NCBI GenBank assembly: GCA_000277445.1 | Contig: AJWJ01000007.1 | Span: forward strand, 1 to 64,000 | Reading direction: 5' to 3' | Length of the DNA stretch: 64,000 nucleotides | Source of the DNA: Polysphondylium violaceum | Taxonomy: Eukaryota > Evosea > Eumycetozoa > Dictyosteliales > Dictyosteliaceae | Part shown: positions 1 to 12,204 of the stretch, piece after piece | How positions within the stretch are numbered: position 1 is the stretch's first letter | Layout of the letters: every line of letters starts with the position of its first letter | Program-made: the position numbers and the translations under genes | The notes under the pieces: generated by a model | Seen by the model: the letters and a program-made list of their open reading frames with translations, nothing else | Database searches by the model: none | What the model was told of the DNA's origin: nothing

Positions 1-698
1 TTCCAAAATCAGTTACATCTGTTTATCTTGATACTACATCAATAGATATTGATGCCATTCCAAATAGTGTTAAAATATTGGTATTGAATAATCTAAGAGA
101 GTATGACTCTGAGTCTGACTGTGATGACTCTGATGCTTCTAAGTATGAATATTATCAAGATAATAAAGAGGAACTAAAAGAAGACTTTGATATCAGATCT
201 CACTCAATCACCCAGTTGAGTCTCAAAGATAATTATGGAAGAGCATATATCAATTTAGATGAAATGCCACCAAATCTATTATATTTAAAAACGAATGAAT
301 GCAAATGTGTGATAAAAGGCAAAGGTAATGGATCAATAAAATATCTTAAATTTGAAATTGAATCAAAAGTATTATCAGAAAACTTTTCCACTAGAAAACT
401 TCAATCCCCCTTCAAATCTAACTGAACTAAGCTATGAATATTGTCGGGATTACACACCTATTAATTTACCACTTTTACCAAGAAACCTGAAGACTTTAAA
501 TTTAAATTGTTTTCTAACTTATTCTGACTAAGATCTTTTTTTTTTTTCTCACAGACCCAGATTCACCTAAATTACTTCGAATCAATTACAGATCTACTTG
601 GTCCATGTGAAACCTATGACCCAATTCCACAATCAGTTGTATCTTTGTCACTCGGTAAACATTTTACCAAACATCTTCACACTATTTTAAATAAATAA
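1..698 (+). pseudogene. FNIP-repeat-like gene fragment, frame-broken
   Basis: The frame is open from base 3 and enters the window from the left, so the 5' end is missing. It reads repeated units of the type IPxSVxxLxL (for example AIPNSVKILVLNNL), the spacing of dictyostelid FNIP/leucine-rich-like repeats. The first frame stops at about 425. Repeat-like sequence continues at once in another frame (LPRNLKTLNLN), stops near 531, and resumes in a third frame (PIPQSVVSLSLG) up to a stop at 696-698. A T-rich tract ending in CAG at 545-556 could be an acceptor, but no good donor precedes it. Either this is a decaying gene or there is a sequencing frameshift near the CCCCC run at 404-410. FNIP proteins have no settled biochemical role. 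Confidence 0.55.
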
Positions 699-914
699 CA
701 ATTTATCTCTTGTGTTTTATATAATACAATAAACAATATTTATTAACTATTAATAATAAATATATTATAAATAAATCTAAATTATTTAAAACTATTACTC
801 TACTGCTCCACTACTATACGACTACTCTTATTATTATACTATTACTATTACTACCACCAGTACAGTACTATTATTAATATTATTTGAGGCGTAACCAACC
901 AACCAAAACTACAC

Positions 915-1644
915 CTAGGTGAAAGCAATTTCTTTTAATACCAAATCTATAGCTTGTTGAATGTTTGAATTTGTTTTTGCACTAGTTTCTATAAATTGAC
1001 AATCAAATTCGGCAGCCAAGGCTTTACCTTCGGCGGTCGAGACTTGTCTCTCTTTTTCTATATCGGCCTTATTTCCAACGATAATCATTGGTATTTTATC
1101 TTGATCCTTTGCCCAAACTACTCTTTCACGAAGATCTTTAATCTTTTGGAAACTCTCCCTAGAGGTAATACTATACACACAAACAAAACCTTCGCCTTGT
1201 CTAATTGATTTATCCTGAACCCCACTCGAGTACTCTTCTTGTCCCGCTGTATCCATAATCTCTAATTTGATTTCTTTACCATCGATAATATAGTCTTTTT
1301 TATATGCATCCTCTACTGTAGGATCATAATCTGTAACAAATCTATCTGAAACAAACCTTATACTTATACTTGTCTATAATATAATATTGTGTTTGTGTTA
1401 GTAATTTTGCAACCCAATTATTTAGAGTGGGCCTTTTTTTTTCAAGAAAGCCCACACCCCACTATGAAAATCAATAAAAAAAAAAAAGGCCTCTTTATTT
1501 AAATACAATACATACCTTTCCAACACCCCCTTCACCGAGCATTACAACTTTATATAATCTACCTTGGACAAAACCTTCTTCTCTTTTACCGTCATCTTGT
1601 GGATTATCTTTAGACTTTTTCTTTTTACCTTGAGAGTTTCCCAT
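915..1644 (-). CDS. Ras-family small GTPase, no CAAX box
   Basis: Two exons (1644-1516 and 1373-915) give 195 residues. A Lys-rich leader starting MGNSQGKKKK precedes the G domain: P-loop GEGGVGKT (37-44), effector-like DYDPTVEDAY, DTAGQEEYSS (84 on), NKAD and ETSAK. The Gly12 and Gln61 equivalents of Ras are intact, so GTPase activity is expected. The intron splits the P-loop just after GK, and the acceptor at 1374-1375 restores TSISIRFVSDRF in frame. The protein ends KEIAFT with no C-terminal cysteine, so the usual prenylation is impossible. Gly2 followed by basic residues could instead be an N-myristoylation plus polybasic membrane anchor; that is inference. It looks closer to the Ras/Rap branch than to Rab or Rho. 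I do not recognise the exact orthologue. Confidence 0.88.
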
Positions 1645-2366
1645 TTTGTGTGTATTATATATAATAAATAAATATAGGTAAATGAATCAATAAATGTGAT
1701 TGGGTGTGTTTGCTATCGGTTGTGTGGGTATAATGTGTAAGGTATAAATGAATATGTATGAAAGTATTTATATGTGTGAAGAATATTACTATAATTATAC
1801 AACAACAACAACTACAAATAGAAATGTGATTGTGTTTTGTTTTTTGTTTTTATTTTTTTTTCTATATCGTATAAAAGTAATTCAACCTTTTTTTTTGATT
1901 GAATTTGTTTTACCTAATAATGTGTGGGGTGAGTACTAAATAGATTTATTGGGGAACCTCTCAATCACACTCTTATGCAATGTTGGACCACAACATAAAA
2001 AAAATTTTATTTTTTTTGATTTTTTTTTAATTTTATTTCACAATCTAGATAGGTTTTTCAACACAAAAAAACACAATTACTCCAATAGAGGGTTATGATG
2101 GTGATAGAACACGAAAAGGGCATAAAGAAAGAAATAGTGGTGCGTGTGTTGTGTTTTGATGCTATTACCATGCATATATATAGAATTTATTTATGAGGGT
2201 TGATAAAAATAGAATATATCATAATATTAGAACAGTGTGTGATTCTAATTCAAGCGGACTGGGGTATCGAGTCAACAATTACTTTATTCTCACACCACAC
2301 CACAACAAATAAATAAATAAATACCTTTATCCGAAAAGAAACAAAGAGTGAAAGAGGTAATATGAT
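1645..2366. other. Intergenic, promoter side of the Ras-like gene
   Basis: AT-rich sequence with poly-T runs and a TATA-like TGCATATATATAG near 2171. A 63-codon ATG-started frame at 1748-1939 is dominated by Tyr, Thr and Phe from low-complexity DNA and is not credible as a gene. The segment holds the upstream region of the GTPase gene and the 3' region of the kinase gene. No other feature seen. Confidence 0.6.
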
Positions 2367-3487
2367 TTATTTAAATTTTTCCAATGCAATCAATGCAGCA
2401 CCGGTGGCAAAATCTGTTGTGGGGAGTCTAACACTTATATTTGGGAATTTTTTCATTACCTTTTCCCTCAATGTATCACTTAATAAACACTCTCTTTCTA
2501 TATTTCCTCCAGCCAAAACTAGTGGCACATTTTCATCTTTGTCCAGTTTTAATCTATAAATAACACTTGAAATATATTCCTAAGATATGATAGGGTGATA
2601 TGAGATGAGATTAAAATAATAAATCAATAAAAGGATCTTTATCATTGAATGAATGAATGAATGAATGAATGAGTGAAAATAAACATCCACACTTACAAAT
2701 AAAGCAGTGGCAGCAGCTTCTATAACTTCTTTTGCCATTTGGTCGCCTTGAAGGGCGTGTTCTGTGGCCAATGGGGCCAAATGAGCAAATCTTTGCCATC
2801 CTTGATTCTTGGGATCATAAGCCCATGCAATGAGATCATCTTCACGTGTAAGATTTAATTGTTTAAGAACTGCACCTGTTAAACTAGTTTTTGGTCCTAC
2901 TTCATCCTAATGATGATAAGACATAGATATGATTAGTGTGTATAAGAGTAATAATAAACTTTAATAAATACTTTAGCTCTAAGAACAGCACGTAAAATAT
3001 CAAAGCCAATTTGATAGCCTGAACCATAGTCACCCAATAAAGGACCATAGCCTGCTGATCTTGTTCGCTCACCTTGTTTATTGAAGCCCAAAGAAATGGT
3101 GCCTGTACCCGAGATAACAACAACACCGTATAAAACACCCTTGGTGCCGCTAGCCAAGGCTACGACAGCATCGTTTGATATCTCGTATTTTGCACCTGGT
3201 ACCAACTCTCTCATCCATCCCAAAACAAGTTCAATATCGTCTGGTCTATCAACACCACTCATTCCCAAACAAATGCCTTTGAGTTGTTCTTTTTTGCATC
3301 CACTCTTTTCCAACACATTGTTGATACCTTCGTACACAGCAGCCTTTGCAGACTCTTTGCCGACGCTGTTGTAGTTACTGCACGACGATGTGTGTCTGGC
3401 CAACTCTTTGCCTTGCTTATCGACTATAAGAGTCAATGTTTTTGTGCCACCTCCATCTAAACCAATGAAAACATCTTGATCACTCAT
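2367..3487 (-). CDS. nagk: N-acetyl-D-glucosamine kinase
   Basis: Three exons (3487-2972, 2906-2697, 2579-2367) give 312 residues, slightly shorter than the animal enzyme. The N-terminus has GLDGGGTKT, the phosphate-1 motif of the BadF/BadG/HSP70-actin ATPase fold. Further on are GMSGVDRP, SNDAVVALASGT, and the phosphate-2 region ISGTGTISLGFN followed by GDYGSGYQIG, the pattern of GlcNAc kinases. Exon 3 supplies LAGGNIERE and the C-terminal TDFATGAALIAL. The known family reaction is ATP-dependent 6-phosphorylation of GlcNAc in the cytosol, salvaging amino sugar from breakdown of glycoconjugates or of bacterial and fungal walls. Both introns fall at phase 0. Intron 1 (2907-2971) is short and intron 2 (2580-2696) contains a GAAT tetranucleotide tract. 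Confidence 0.9.
2645..2671. repeat. (GAAT)n microsatellite in an intron
   Basis: About six tandem GAAT units lie inside the second intron of the GlcNAc kinase gene, just downstream of the exon 2 donor. A simple tandem repeat, likely length-variable between strains. Confidence 0.85.
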
Positions 3488-3684
3488 ATCTTATCGCACC
3501 CAGATATATAAATACAAATAGATATATAAATAAAAAAATAGATATCAAAAATAAAAGGTAAAAATGGAAATTACAAATTTTTAAAAATTAAAAAAAAAAA
3601 AAAAGTAGGGAAATTTGATTTTCTCATGATTGGTGTGGCAGACAGATATATAATTAAATATTAATAATAAATAAATTAAATATT

Positions 3685-6600
3685 TTATTTTTCAGCAGAG
3701 GCATCTGATCTAAATGATTTTTGTCTTTGAAGGAGATTAACAGATTTTGTGTCGGAAATGGTAGATTTCTCTTCAAAAAAGGTTACCAAATGTTTGATAC
3801 TAACATTACTGGGGGATTTTGTTAGGTCATGATTATTTACAAATGAAGATGGAATGGGGGCACGGGAAAGAACGGGTCTGAGTCTTTCGGATGAGAGAGA
3901 GCTGTAGCCGTGCGACCCCATGGAATTGGTGGACAATTGTTTGGTGAATGCTGGTCGTTTAAATGAGCCACCGGAGGGTCGGGGACTGACTTTTTGGCTG
4001 CCTCCGTCTGGTGAGTTGGCGCCACTGATTTTGGGGGAAGAGGGTGTGGTGGTGGGGGTAGAGAAAGAGGTGTTGGTAGTGGTTGGATGCTCGATGACTG
4101 GGTCCAAGAGTTTCTTTTGTTTCATGTGAAGATTGAACGAGGCGGCATCAACGAGGCTTTGTTCGGATGGTGATCTGCCAATTTGGTCCTTATCATTGGC
4201 GATTACAGCCGATAGACTTGGGGATGGATTGGAAGGATTTGAAGACTCGTCTCTGGGTGTGCTAAGCATGTCGCTGTGGGTGTTGTTGAATCCTGGCTCA
4301 CTGATAACAATGGTGGTTGTTTTGGCGGAAGAATCGTGTTTGGCGGGGACTGGATGGGCCATAACTACGCCATTATTGATGATTTGAGATTTCTTGAGAT
4401 TATTTTCACTACTGGTAATTGATTGAAGATCAGTGTTTGTGTCGTCTTCGTCCTCGTCTTCATATTCTGAGCTATCGTAAGAGTCTGAGGAATTTGAACC
4501 AAAATCATAGTCTAGTGAGGGTTTGTAGTCTTCTGGCAACTCCATGTCCATGCTTGCATTTGAGGTTTGACTATTTTCCAGAGTTGGTTGTTGGAAACTA
4601 AGATGAAGGACCGATTTCTTTTTGCTGCTATTGTCTTCTGATTTCTTTTTCTTTGATTTCTTTGGTTTCTTTTCTTTGTGATTCTCTACATCGTTTTCGT
4701 CGTCTCCTCTCTTGTTCTTTTTACTCTTTTTCACCTTTTTGGAAATGGTTTTGCCCTTTTTCTCGAGGCTAGTCATGGCCTTTTTTACAGTCTTGTAGAA
4801 ATAGGATCCACTAGATTTGAGCGAGCCGCTCATGGCTGAGCTTGGAGTTTGTTGCTCAAGGGCATCCAAAGCAGCAATTTCATCGGGTGACAATTTACTG
4901 TTGTTGTTGTTGGTGGTGTCTGGAACAGCGGCATCTGATGTGCCTCCGTCGGGGCTTTGAGTCCACGGTTTTCTTTCATTCTCTGAACTTTTGAGATCTG
5001 TAAATAATTTTCTAAAACTGAGTGACTTGGTACTGACTTTATGTTGAGTTGGTGAGGCTGGTACAGCAGTGGTGTTTGATGACGATGGTGTATTTGTGGT
5101 AGAGGTGGAGGCTGTTGTGGCTGTAGAGTTTGTTGTGGCTGTGCTTGATACGCTGCCACTGCTATTGTTGAGTCCATTCTCGCCTTGCTCACTCACAGAG
5201 CTTGGATTGATGGCGTCTGATTTACGATTCTTAAACTTTTCACCGATAAACTTTTGGAATCTGTTTTGAGAGGAGCCTGCAGCGTTTTGTGGTGGGAGGC
5301 CTATGATGCTGTCGCTGAGTCCTCCGACACGGGCCGTCATCTCCATCTCTTCTTTTTGGTCTTGAATCTTGCTCCACATCTCGTCCAAAACATTGCCCAA
5401 CGTTACTTGGAAACTCTTGATCGAGTCGGGATTGGTCCACTTGAGACGCGACAAAATAGCACGTGTTTTGTGGACAATGGTGATATAGTCCTCGATGGAC
5501 CGAGCCTCACGCTCCCATATTTCGTCAAACAATTCAAACGATATGCAAAACAACTCTTCAAACCAATCGTCTTGATCAAAGATAATCTCATAGAGATTTT
5601 CGTCCTCGATGTAGAGCTCAAACAAGAGATTGGTCAATGTGAAGCCCACACGAGAAAAAGAGTAGAAGGGCTGCTCGCCATTCTTGTTTAGCTGTGCCTC
5701 CAAAATCTCCTTGTAGATTCTCGAGTAACGAGCACAAAAGTAAATCATGTTTTTCAAGCCCAACACACCGGTGCCCATGAGTTCTTCTGTAGGATCGGGT
5801 GATTCAAATCCCAATCTCTTTAATTTATCCTCTATGCTACTGGAAAAATCTTGATCAAATGACATTTTACACAATCTGTTGGCAAAAGATACAATATTTG
5901 TATGATCTGTAATGATTGATGTTTGTTTGGCTATTCTATATCCACTGATCTTATGTTTTTGATAATGTAATAATTCACATCTAACATTTGGATCAACACT
6001 TTTAACATATTTCTAAAAATATAAAGTCGAGTTTAAGATTAATATATACACCCTTGTTGAGTTAATACTATGTATTACTTACTTTAATAATTTCATTTAC
6101 ACCTTGGGCACTTAGCACCTGACGATATCTTTCAAAATCAAAAAAGGTGGGGGCACAGTGCAACATGTGGTTGATGAATGAAAGACATCCAGCCACGAGT
6201 TGGTCGTGGGTTGGACTGAGTTCAGTTGGTTTCTCCAAAATGTGAGTATAAAAATTCTTTTTATATTGTTGAGAGATGGCGTTGATTGCTTGATCAAGGA
6301 TATTAAACATCATGGCGGCTTTTTCATTTGGTGAAAGGCTGGAAGTACTGCCATTATTATTGTTGTTGCTATTTGGCATCAGAGGTGTGGGTGATGGTTT
6401 GAAAGGAATGTTGGAGTTTTCCAAATTTTGACCCAAGGGGATGGGTGTAAACTTGTTGGTGGTGAGCATTTGGATGAGGAGGTTGAATAGTGATGGCTGT
6501 TTGTTGACAAAGACAAAAGAGACCACTGTCTGCGTTGCCATAGTGAGCAACTCTGTGTTTTGGATGGACACCGATCCCGAGGCCGTAGAGCTTTGATCAT

Positions 6601-6694
6601 CAATGTCTTGTTGAAGGAATTGTAAATTCAATCCACTGATAGCGCTACGGGGTGACTCTTGGGTGAAGTTTGCTTCCTTTTCAATATCTGTCAT
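3685..6694 (-). CDS. ELMO-domain protein with long low-complexity tail
   Basis: Two exons (6694-6083, 6012-3685) give 979 residues. The N-terminal 200 residues look helical and armadillo-like. The segment around residues 250-400 is an ELMO/CED-12 domain: TGVLGLKNMIYFCARYS, then a helical run with LTNLLFELYIEDENLYEIIFDQDDW and an Ile/Trp-rich stretch ending EMWSKIQ. The rest is Ser/Thr/Asn-rich with a Lys-rich block (KKSKKKKSEDNSSKK) and an acidic Asp/Glu run. I see no PH domain. Known ELMO proteins pair with DOCK/Zizimin exchange factors to activate Rac in chemotaxis and phagocytosis; dictyostelids have several ELMO paralogues. Which one this is cannot be told. The basic tail may bind membrane or nucleic acid, which is inference. 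Confidence 0.85.
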
Positions 6695-8127
6695 CTTGTA
6701 ATATATATATCTATGTTGTTGTTGTGATTGTATACAAGGTTATATATCTAGATTGATAAAATATGGATAGATGAAAAGACACAAAACTGGTATGCTTATA
6801 AATGTGATTTAGAGATGAAAAGACACAATTTAATTTCAATCTACGCTATTTATATAGTGTGTTATTATTATTGATATTTATATTCCAAAATATATTTGTG
6901 TCAATGTGTGTGTTATGGGGAAAGATTTTGATTTGTCTTTATTTATATCAGGCAAAAAAAAAAATTCGTTTTATAAAAAAAAAAGTGGTTGTGGTGAGAT
7001 ATGTGGGGTTTGTGGATATTTTATAAATAATATTATTTGATCAGCAGAAAGAGTTTGAAACAATGATTTGTTTGTGATATATGTAGTAATACAACAAAGG
7101 GTTGGATGGATAGTGTGTGTAGTGTTTGTGTTGTATTCACTCACTCTCACTATACACACAACAATAAAATACAATAATAAACAATAATACACAAAAATAC
7201 ACAATATACACAATATGGCACAACGAGAGAGCGCTTAGTTTTGTTGTTTGTAGACACACACCCTAAACTGGACAATACACTACGAATGCGGCCGCATAAA
7301 TAATTTACACAATAGGTCCCTCCACACCATCAATCAAAAAAAATTTCATAAAATAAAAAAATAAAAAATTAAAAAAAATTTTGGAAAAAATAAAAATCAT
7401 CACTCCAACCGATTTTTTCAGGGCTGAGATTGATTCATCATTTTTCTGATAATAAATACATATGATTATGATCATTTGAGTCTATTATTATCTTTTTTCT
7501 TTTCTTTAAAGTGTTGATGATGAAACCTAAAAACACACACAACCACTCACTTTTGATTTGATGATGTGCTGTGTGTCCTATTAATAATATTTAAAACACT
7601 ATCTTTACAGATTTGTGTTTAGGGGGAAGGCGCTTGCTTCAGCCATTTCATTTTCTCTTATTTTCTAAAAATAAATGGAATAAACCTTTCAATCAATCAA
7701 TCAATCACCAAGAATACACCCTCCTTTAATCAATAAATAAATAATAATAACGACAAATAATATAATAAGATATAAGAAAGAAATAATAATAATGGTAGCA
7801 ATAAAACATGTAAAAATATATATTATTAAACATTATTTGTTCTAAACAATAATGCAGACTTTTGTCCCTGGTGCATTTGAATTCTGATGGTTTTTATCAA
7901 TTTTGAAAAAAAGAAAAATAATAAAAAAAAAAAATGACGAATTTTCTTTTTTGGGCATTCACACTTTTATATACACACTAAACACAAATATATAAATATA
8001 TGTAGAGATATTTGTATTTATATGTATATTTATATATATACTTTTTCACTTATTTATTTGTAATAGTAATAATAGTATCACAGACACACACACAAATAGG
8101 ATCATATCCACATCAGACAGATACGCG
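6695..8127. promoter_or_regulatory. Shared 1.4-kb divergent intergenic region
   Basis: Lies between the ATGs of the ELMO-domain gene (minus) and the BEACH gene (plus), so it must hold both promoters. It is very AT-rich with many oligo-A/T runs and CA-rich patches. A GC-rich octamer GCGGCCGC sits at about 7288-7295, unusual in such a background. No reading frame here looks like a gene. Confidence 0.55.
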
Positions 8128-11100
8128 ATGTTTACAGTCAACAGAACTAAACTTAGATTTAGCCTCATTCTTATGGAGGAGGGAGAGTACTATTTCGACG
8201 ACTACAATGCAACGTTTTATCCACCCGCAGACACAGAGGAAGAGTCGTGGGCAAAGCGAGTGGCGGGACGTGTGCTGATTTGTTCAAATTCGATATTCTT
8301 TGAGCCAGACGACAATAAGCTCCCCATCATGAGAATGCCATTCAAAGAGGTGTTGGGGGTGGGCAGATGGCTAAACTCTGCATCTTCAGCACCCACACTC
8401 CCCTCCTCATCAATGTCACAATCACTACCTCCACCTCCATCTTCAAGAGAAGAACCACCCAAACTACCGCCCAAAACAGCGGTTTCGTCTACTTCTGGCT
8501 CAGCACTAACAAGATTCTTTTCTACGATCCCTTTTGCAAGATCAGTAAGCACATCAACAACATCCTCAACTTTACCCAATCCTACAACGTCACCCATATC
8601 CTCCACACCAACATTGACCAATACATCACCCATCCCTTCAAAACAAAACATAAATAACAACAGCAGCAACAACAACAACAACAACAACAACAATTTAAAT
8701 CCATTTGACAGAAGATCAATACCCACCGTTACACCATCCTATATAGCCTCCAAAGTAGATGTATTTTACATAAAGACGACACAAATCATTGAAATGAAAG
8801 AAGGTAATAAGAATGCACCCTATGTGTTTAAAACAGTATGTATATGTATAGTATTGATGTTGTCCTCGGAGCAGGAGTAGTATTAACACATTATATAGTG
8901 TAATTTAGATTTAAAGTTTTCATTGAGTTATACAGCTTTACCTCCTATTTTAGAGACGATCAAAGATTTTCTACAGTACTCAAAGAAGGAAAAGACACAA
9001 CATGAAAACATTATAAAGAGTTTGATTGAGGACAGGGAAAACAAACATCAGTTTGATTTATCGTTACTTGTGGATTTGAATGAAAAGAGTATATTGGAGC
9101 TAAAGTGCTCAAAGATATCACCGCTGGTTGAAAACCCCGGGCGTTTGTTGCTCACCAACGCAAGACTGTATTTCCAGCCCATGAACAACATCGAGGGCAA
9201 GATATTCTCGCATCACAACCTCGAGTCGATCACGCGCGTGCAAAAGAGACGACACTCGTTGCGCGAGATTGGTCTCGAGCTGTTTTTCGATGACAATAGC
9301 AGCTTGTTTTTCAAGTTTGGGCACACGTACGACAGGGACCGTGTGTACAACCTGCTCGTGCAGCATCTGTGTCCTAACATTGTCAATGTGCACGAACAAA
9401 AGAATTATCTGCTCAAGTGGCAGAACGGCATCATATCAAACTATGATTACCTCATCTACCTCAACAACCTTGCCGGCCGTACTTACAACGACCTCACGCA
9501 GTACCCGGTGTTCCCGTGGATCATCCAAGACTACACCAGCAGCGAGCTTGATCTCACCAAGCCCGAGACATACAGAGACCTGTCCAAGCCCATTGGCGCC
9601 CTCAATCCCGCGCGTTTGGCGACGTTCCAGCAGCGTTACCATCACATCCCCGACGGCGAGCCCAAGTTTCTCTACGGCACGCATTACTCAGCGCCCGCAT
9701 ACGTGCTCTACTACCTCGTGCGTCAGGCACCCGAGTACATGCTTAGACTGCAGAACGGGTCCTTTGACCAGCCCTCGCGTATGTTTCATTCCATCCAAGA
9801 GACCTGGAACAGCGTCATGAACAACTCGGGCGACGTCAAGGAACTCATCCCCGAATTTTACAAGCCAGTCGACGCCTTTAGCGCCAACTACTGCGGCGAA
9901 TTCCTCGTCAACACCGAGCAGCTCGACCTCGGCGTGCGGGACCACAACGAGATCATCAACGACGTTGTCTTGCCCCCCTGGGCCAACAACAGCCCCAAAG
10001 AGTTTGTCACAACGCTCCAAAAGGCCCTCGAGTCAGACTATGTCTCGTCCAACCTCCACCACTGGATCGACTTGATCTTTGGACACAAGCAAAAGGGCAC
10101 AGAGGCCGTCAAGGCCAACAACCTCTTTTACCATCTCACCTATGAGGGTGCGGTCGATATCGAATCCATCACAGATCCATTTAAACGACAGGTACTCGAG
10201 TCTCAAATTAACGAATTTGGTCAGACTCCTCGTCAACTCTTCACTACACCTCATCCACAACGTTTACCCCAGTCATCTAGAAACCAAAACCTCAGCATAG
10301 AATTGAATGATCTCGAAGAGAATATCAACCATTTATACAATACTTTAAATAATAGTGATGAGTTGATCAATAGCAATAATAATACTAGTAATAATAATAC
10401 TAGTTTTGATCTATATAGTTTTAATAATAATAATAGCAATAGTAATACAAGTTTTGATGGTTTTAGTAGTAATAGTAACTTAAAAAAGAGTTCAAGTGTA
10501 AATAATCTCAGTTTTGATTTAAATAGTAGTATGGATTATAGTAGTAATAACAACAACAACAGTTTTCTCAATGATGATGATAGAAATTGGGGATCTTTAG
10601 CAAATTTCACATTGAATCAGGTAATCAAAGGTCACAAGGACAGAGTTACAGCTCTGTGTTTATCGTCATTGAATCCCGATATATTGTACTCGGTATCAAA
10701 GGATTCTTTGTTGAAAATCTATTCGCTAAGAGAAGGTAAACAAAATAGATCGTTGAATCTGTGTGGATTGGCGCTGTCATCGATTCAGTTGAGTCGCGAT
10801 GAAAAATACATTATCATTGGCTCGTGGGACGACAACATCTATGTGTATTCGGTGCAAAATGGCAGTATAAGTTATAGTCTGGCAGGTCACTCTGACGCCG
10901 TATCTTGTCTCAAGTTGCACAAAAACATGTTGGTATCGGGTAGTTGGGATAGCTCGGTCAAGGTGTGGCGTGTGGAGCGATCGCCCAACAGCGGCGCTAT
11001 CACAGTCGATCTCAGACCCATGGCAGACTTTGTCGAGTCTGAGTCTGAGATCACGTGCTTGGATATCAGTCCCGATGGCATGACCTGTGTTGCCGGGTCC

Positions 11101-11532
11101 AAGGACGGCCACATCTACTTTTACGACTTGGTCTCGCTGCAAATGATACGCAAGTCGAGCCTGTATTACCACAAACTCACCTGCATAAAGTACACGCCCG
11201 ACGGCTCGCGTATTGTAACCTCATGCGTCGATGGCTCGCTCAAACTCATTGGTAACGAAGGCTCAGAGATATTCGGTTTTCAATGCGACGACAAGGTCTA
11301 TTGTCTCGACACGGACGGGTCCACCCTCGTCGTGGGCACACGCAGTGGCCTCCGTCTGTGGTCCCTCACCACAGGTACAGAAATCAAAGACACTGCATCC
11401 TCATTCCTGTCGCAATCAAGCCAAGACTCTATTCGCTCACTCTGCGTCACAATGACCAATGGACGCCCCACTCTCTTGACTGGCACCTTAAATGGCTCTA
11501 TCTCTATTTGGTCTCAATCTCAATCATCCTGA
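8128..11532 (+). CDS. lvsF: FAN-type BEACH/WD40 protein (LvsF-like)
   Basis: About 1,110 residues from two exons. The first (8128 to about 8836-8840) begins like mammalian FAN/NSMAF, with FSLILMEEGEYYF, then CSNSIFFEPDD, followed by a Ser/Pro/Asn linker. The second (from about 8909) holds a PH-like BEACH-preceding domain (GRLLLTNARLYFQPMNN), a full BEACH domain (NDLTQYPVFPWIIQDY, FLYGTHYSAPAYVLYYLVR, LPPWANNSPKEFV, DLIFGHKQKG), a poly-Asn linker, and at least five WD40 repeats to the C-terminus. The family is known for vesicle and lysosome-related trafficking; FAN also couples a TNF receptor to neutral sphingomyelinase. The donor is uncertain: GTATGT at 8836 gives a stop with the acceptor at 8907-8908, while GTATAT at 8840 keeps frame (KTVYLKFS). 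The symbol rests on architecture and length. Confidence 0.85.
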
Positions 11533-12204
11533 TCGTTTCAAAAAAATTTAAATAAAATAATTATTTAAATAACAATAGCAACAACAACAGCATTGATATT
11601 GGTAAGGGGTGGTGTTTGTTGTGATTATCGAGGAGATGTCTCAAAAAGACAAAAATACTCCCTGTAGGCCCTAGGCTTATTTTTGTTTTTGGGCAAGTGG
11701 GAGAAAAAATTTTACAAAATCAAAAAAATAAATAAATATCTGGGCCTTTTCAATTCTTTGATTTATGTTTTTTCATAGTTGCAAAAAAAAAATAGGTAAT
11801 AAGGAGAAAGGTTTTTTATAAGAGGTTCGAATTTTTACTAAATTTGAAGAAAATAACCCTTCCTCTTCTCATATTGGAATTAACCAGTCTGTCTTTTGCT
11901 GGAAAAATGAGGGAAAAAGAAACACATCAGCTTTTATCTTGATGTTCTCTGAAAAAACGAAAAAAAAAGACTCGAATTCTAGTGGATATCAATAATTAAA
12001 TTCCTTGATTTCATGTTTTTTTTTATATTTTTATTTTTTTTAATATTTATCACTAATCAATCAATTCAAAAAACCCTCCAAATTTTAACTTCCAATTAAG
12101 TTTTTATTTTTTTTTATTATTTAGTTTTTTTCAATTACTATTGTTTGTTTAATTTCACAAAGGGAGTTGTAAATATTTATTTATCCCCTATTAATCTATT
12201 TATT
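11533..12204. other. Intergenic between BEACH and surface-protein genes
   Basis: AT-rich, with repeated oligo-T stretches up to the ATG of the next plus-strand gene. It contains the 3' flank of the BEACH gene and the promoter of the surface-protein gene. No coding frame or RNA gene recognised. Confidence 0.5.

Noticed and set aside
1748-1939. 63-codon ORF on the plus strand
   Set aside because: Composition is Tyr/Thr/Phe low complexity from ACA and TTT runs; no homology signal and overlaps promoter DNA.
3837-5691. Several plus-strand and alternate-frame ORFs over 60 codons
   Set aside because: They are shadows of the ELMO-domain gene caused by its biased codons.
7280-7300. NotI-type octamer GCGGCCGC in AT-rich spacer, possible vector or linker trace
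   Set aside because: Only one site, no adjoining vector-like sequence, and the flanks match the local composition; chance occurrence is adequate.
8217-8726. 169-codon minus-strand ORF opposite the BEACH gene
   Set aside because: Leu/Val/Asp runs mirror the Asn/Ser/Pro codons of the real exon; shadow frame.
11815-11840. GAGGTTCGAATTT resembling a tRNA B-box
   Set aside because: No A-box or cloverleaf at the right distance.
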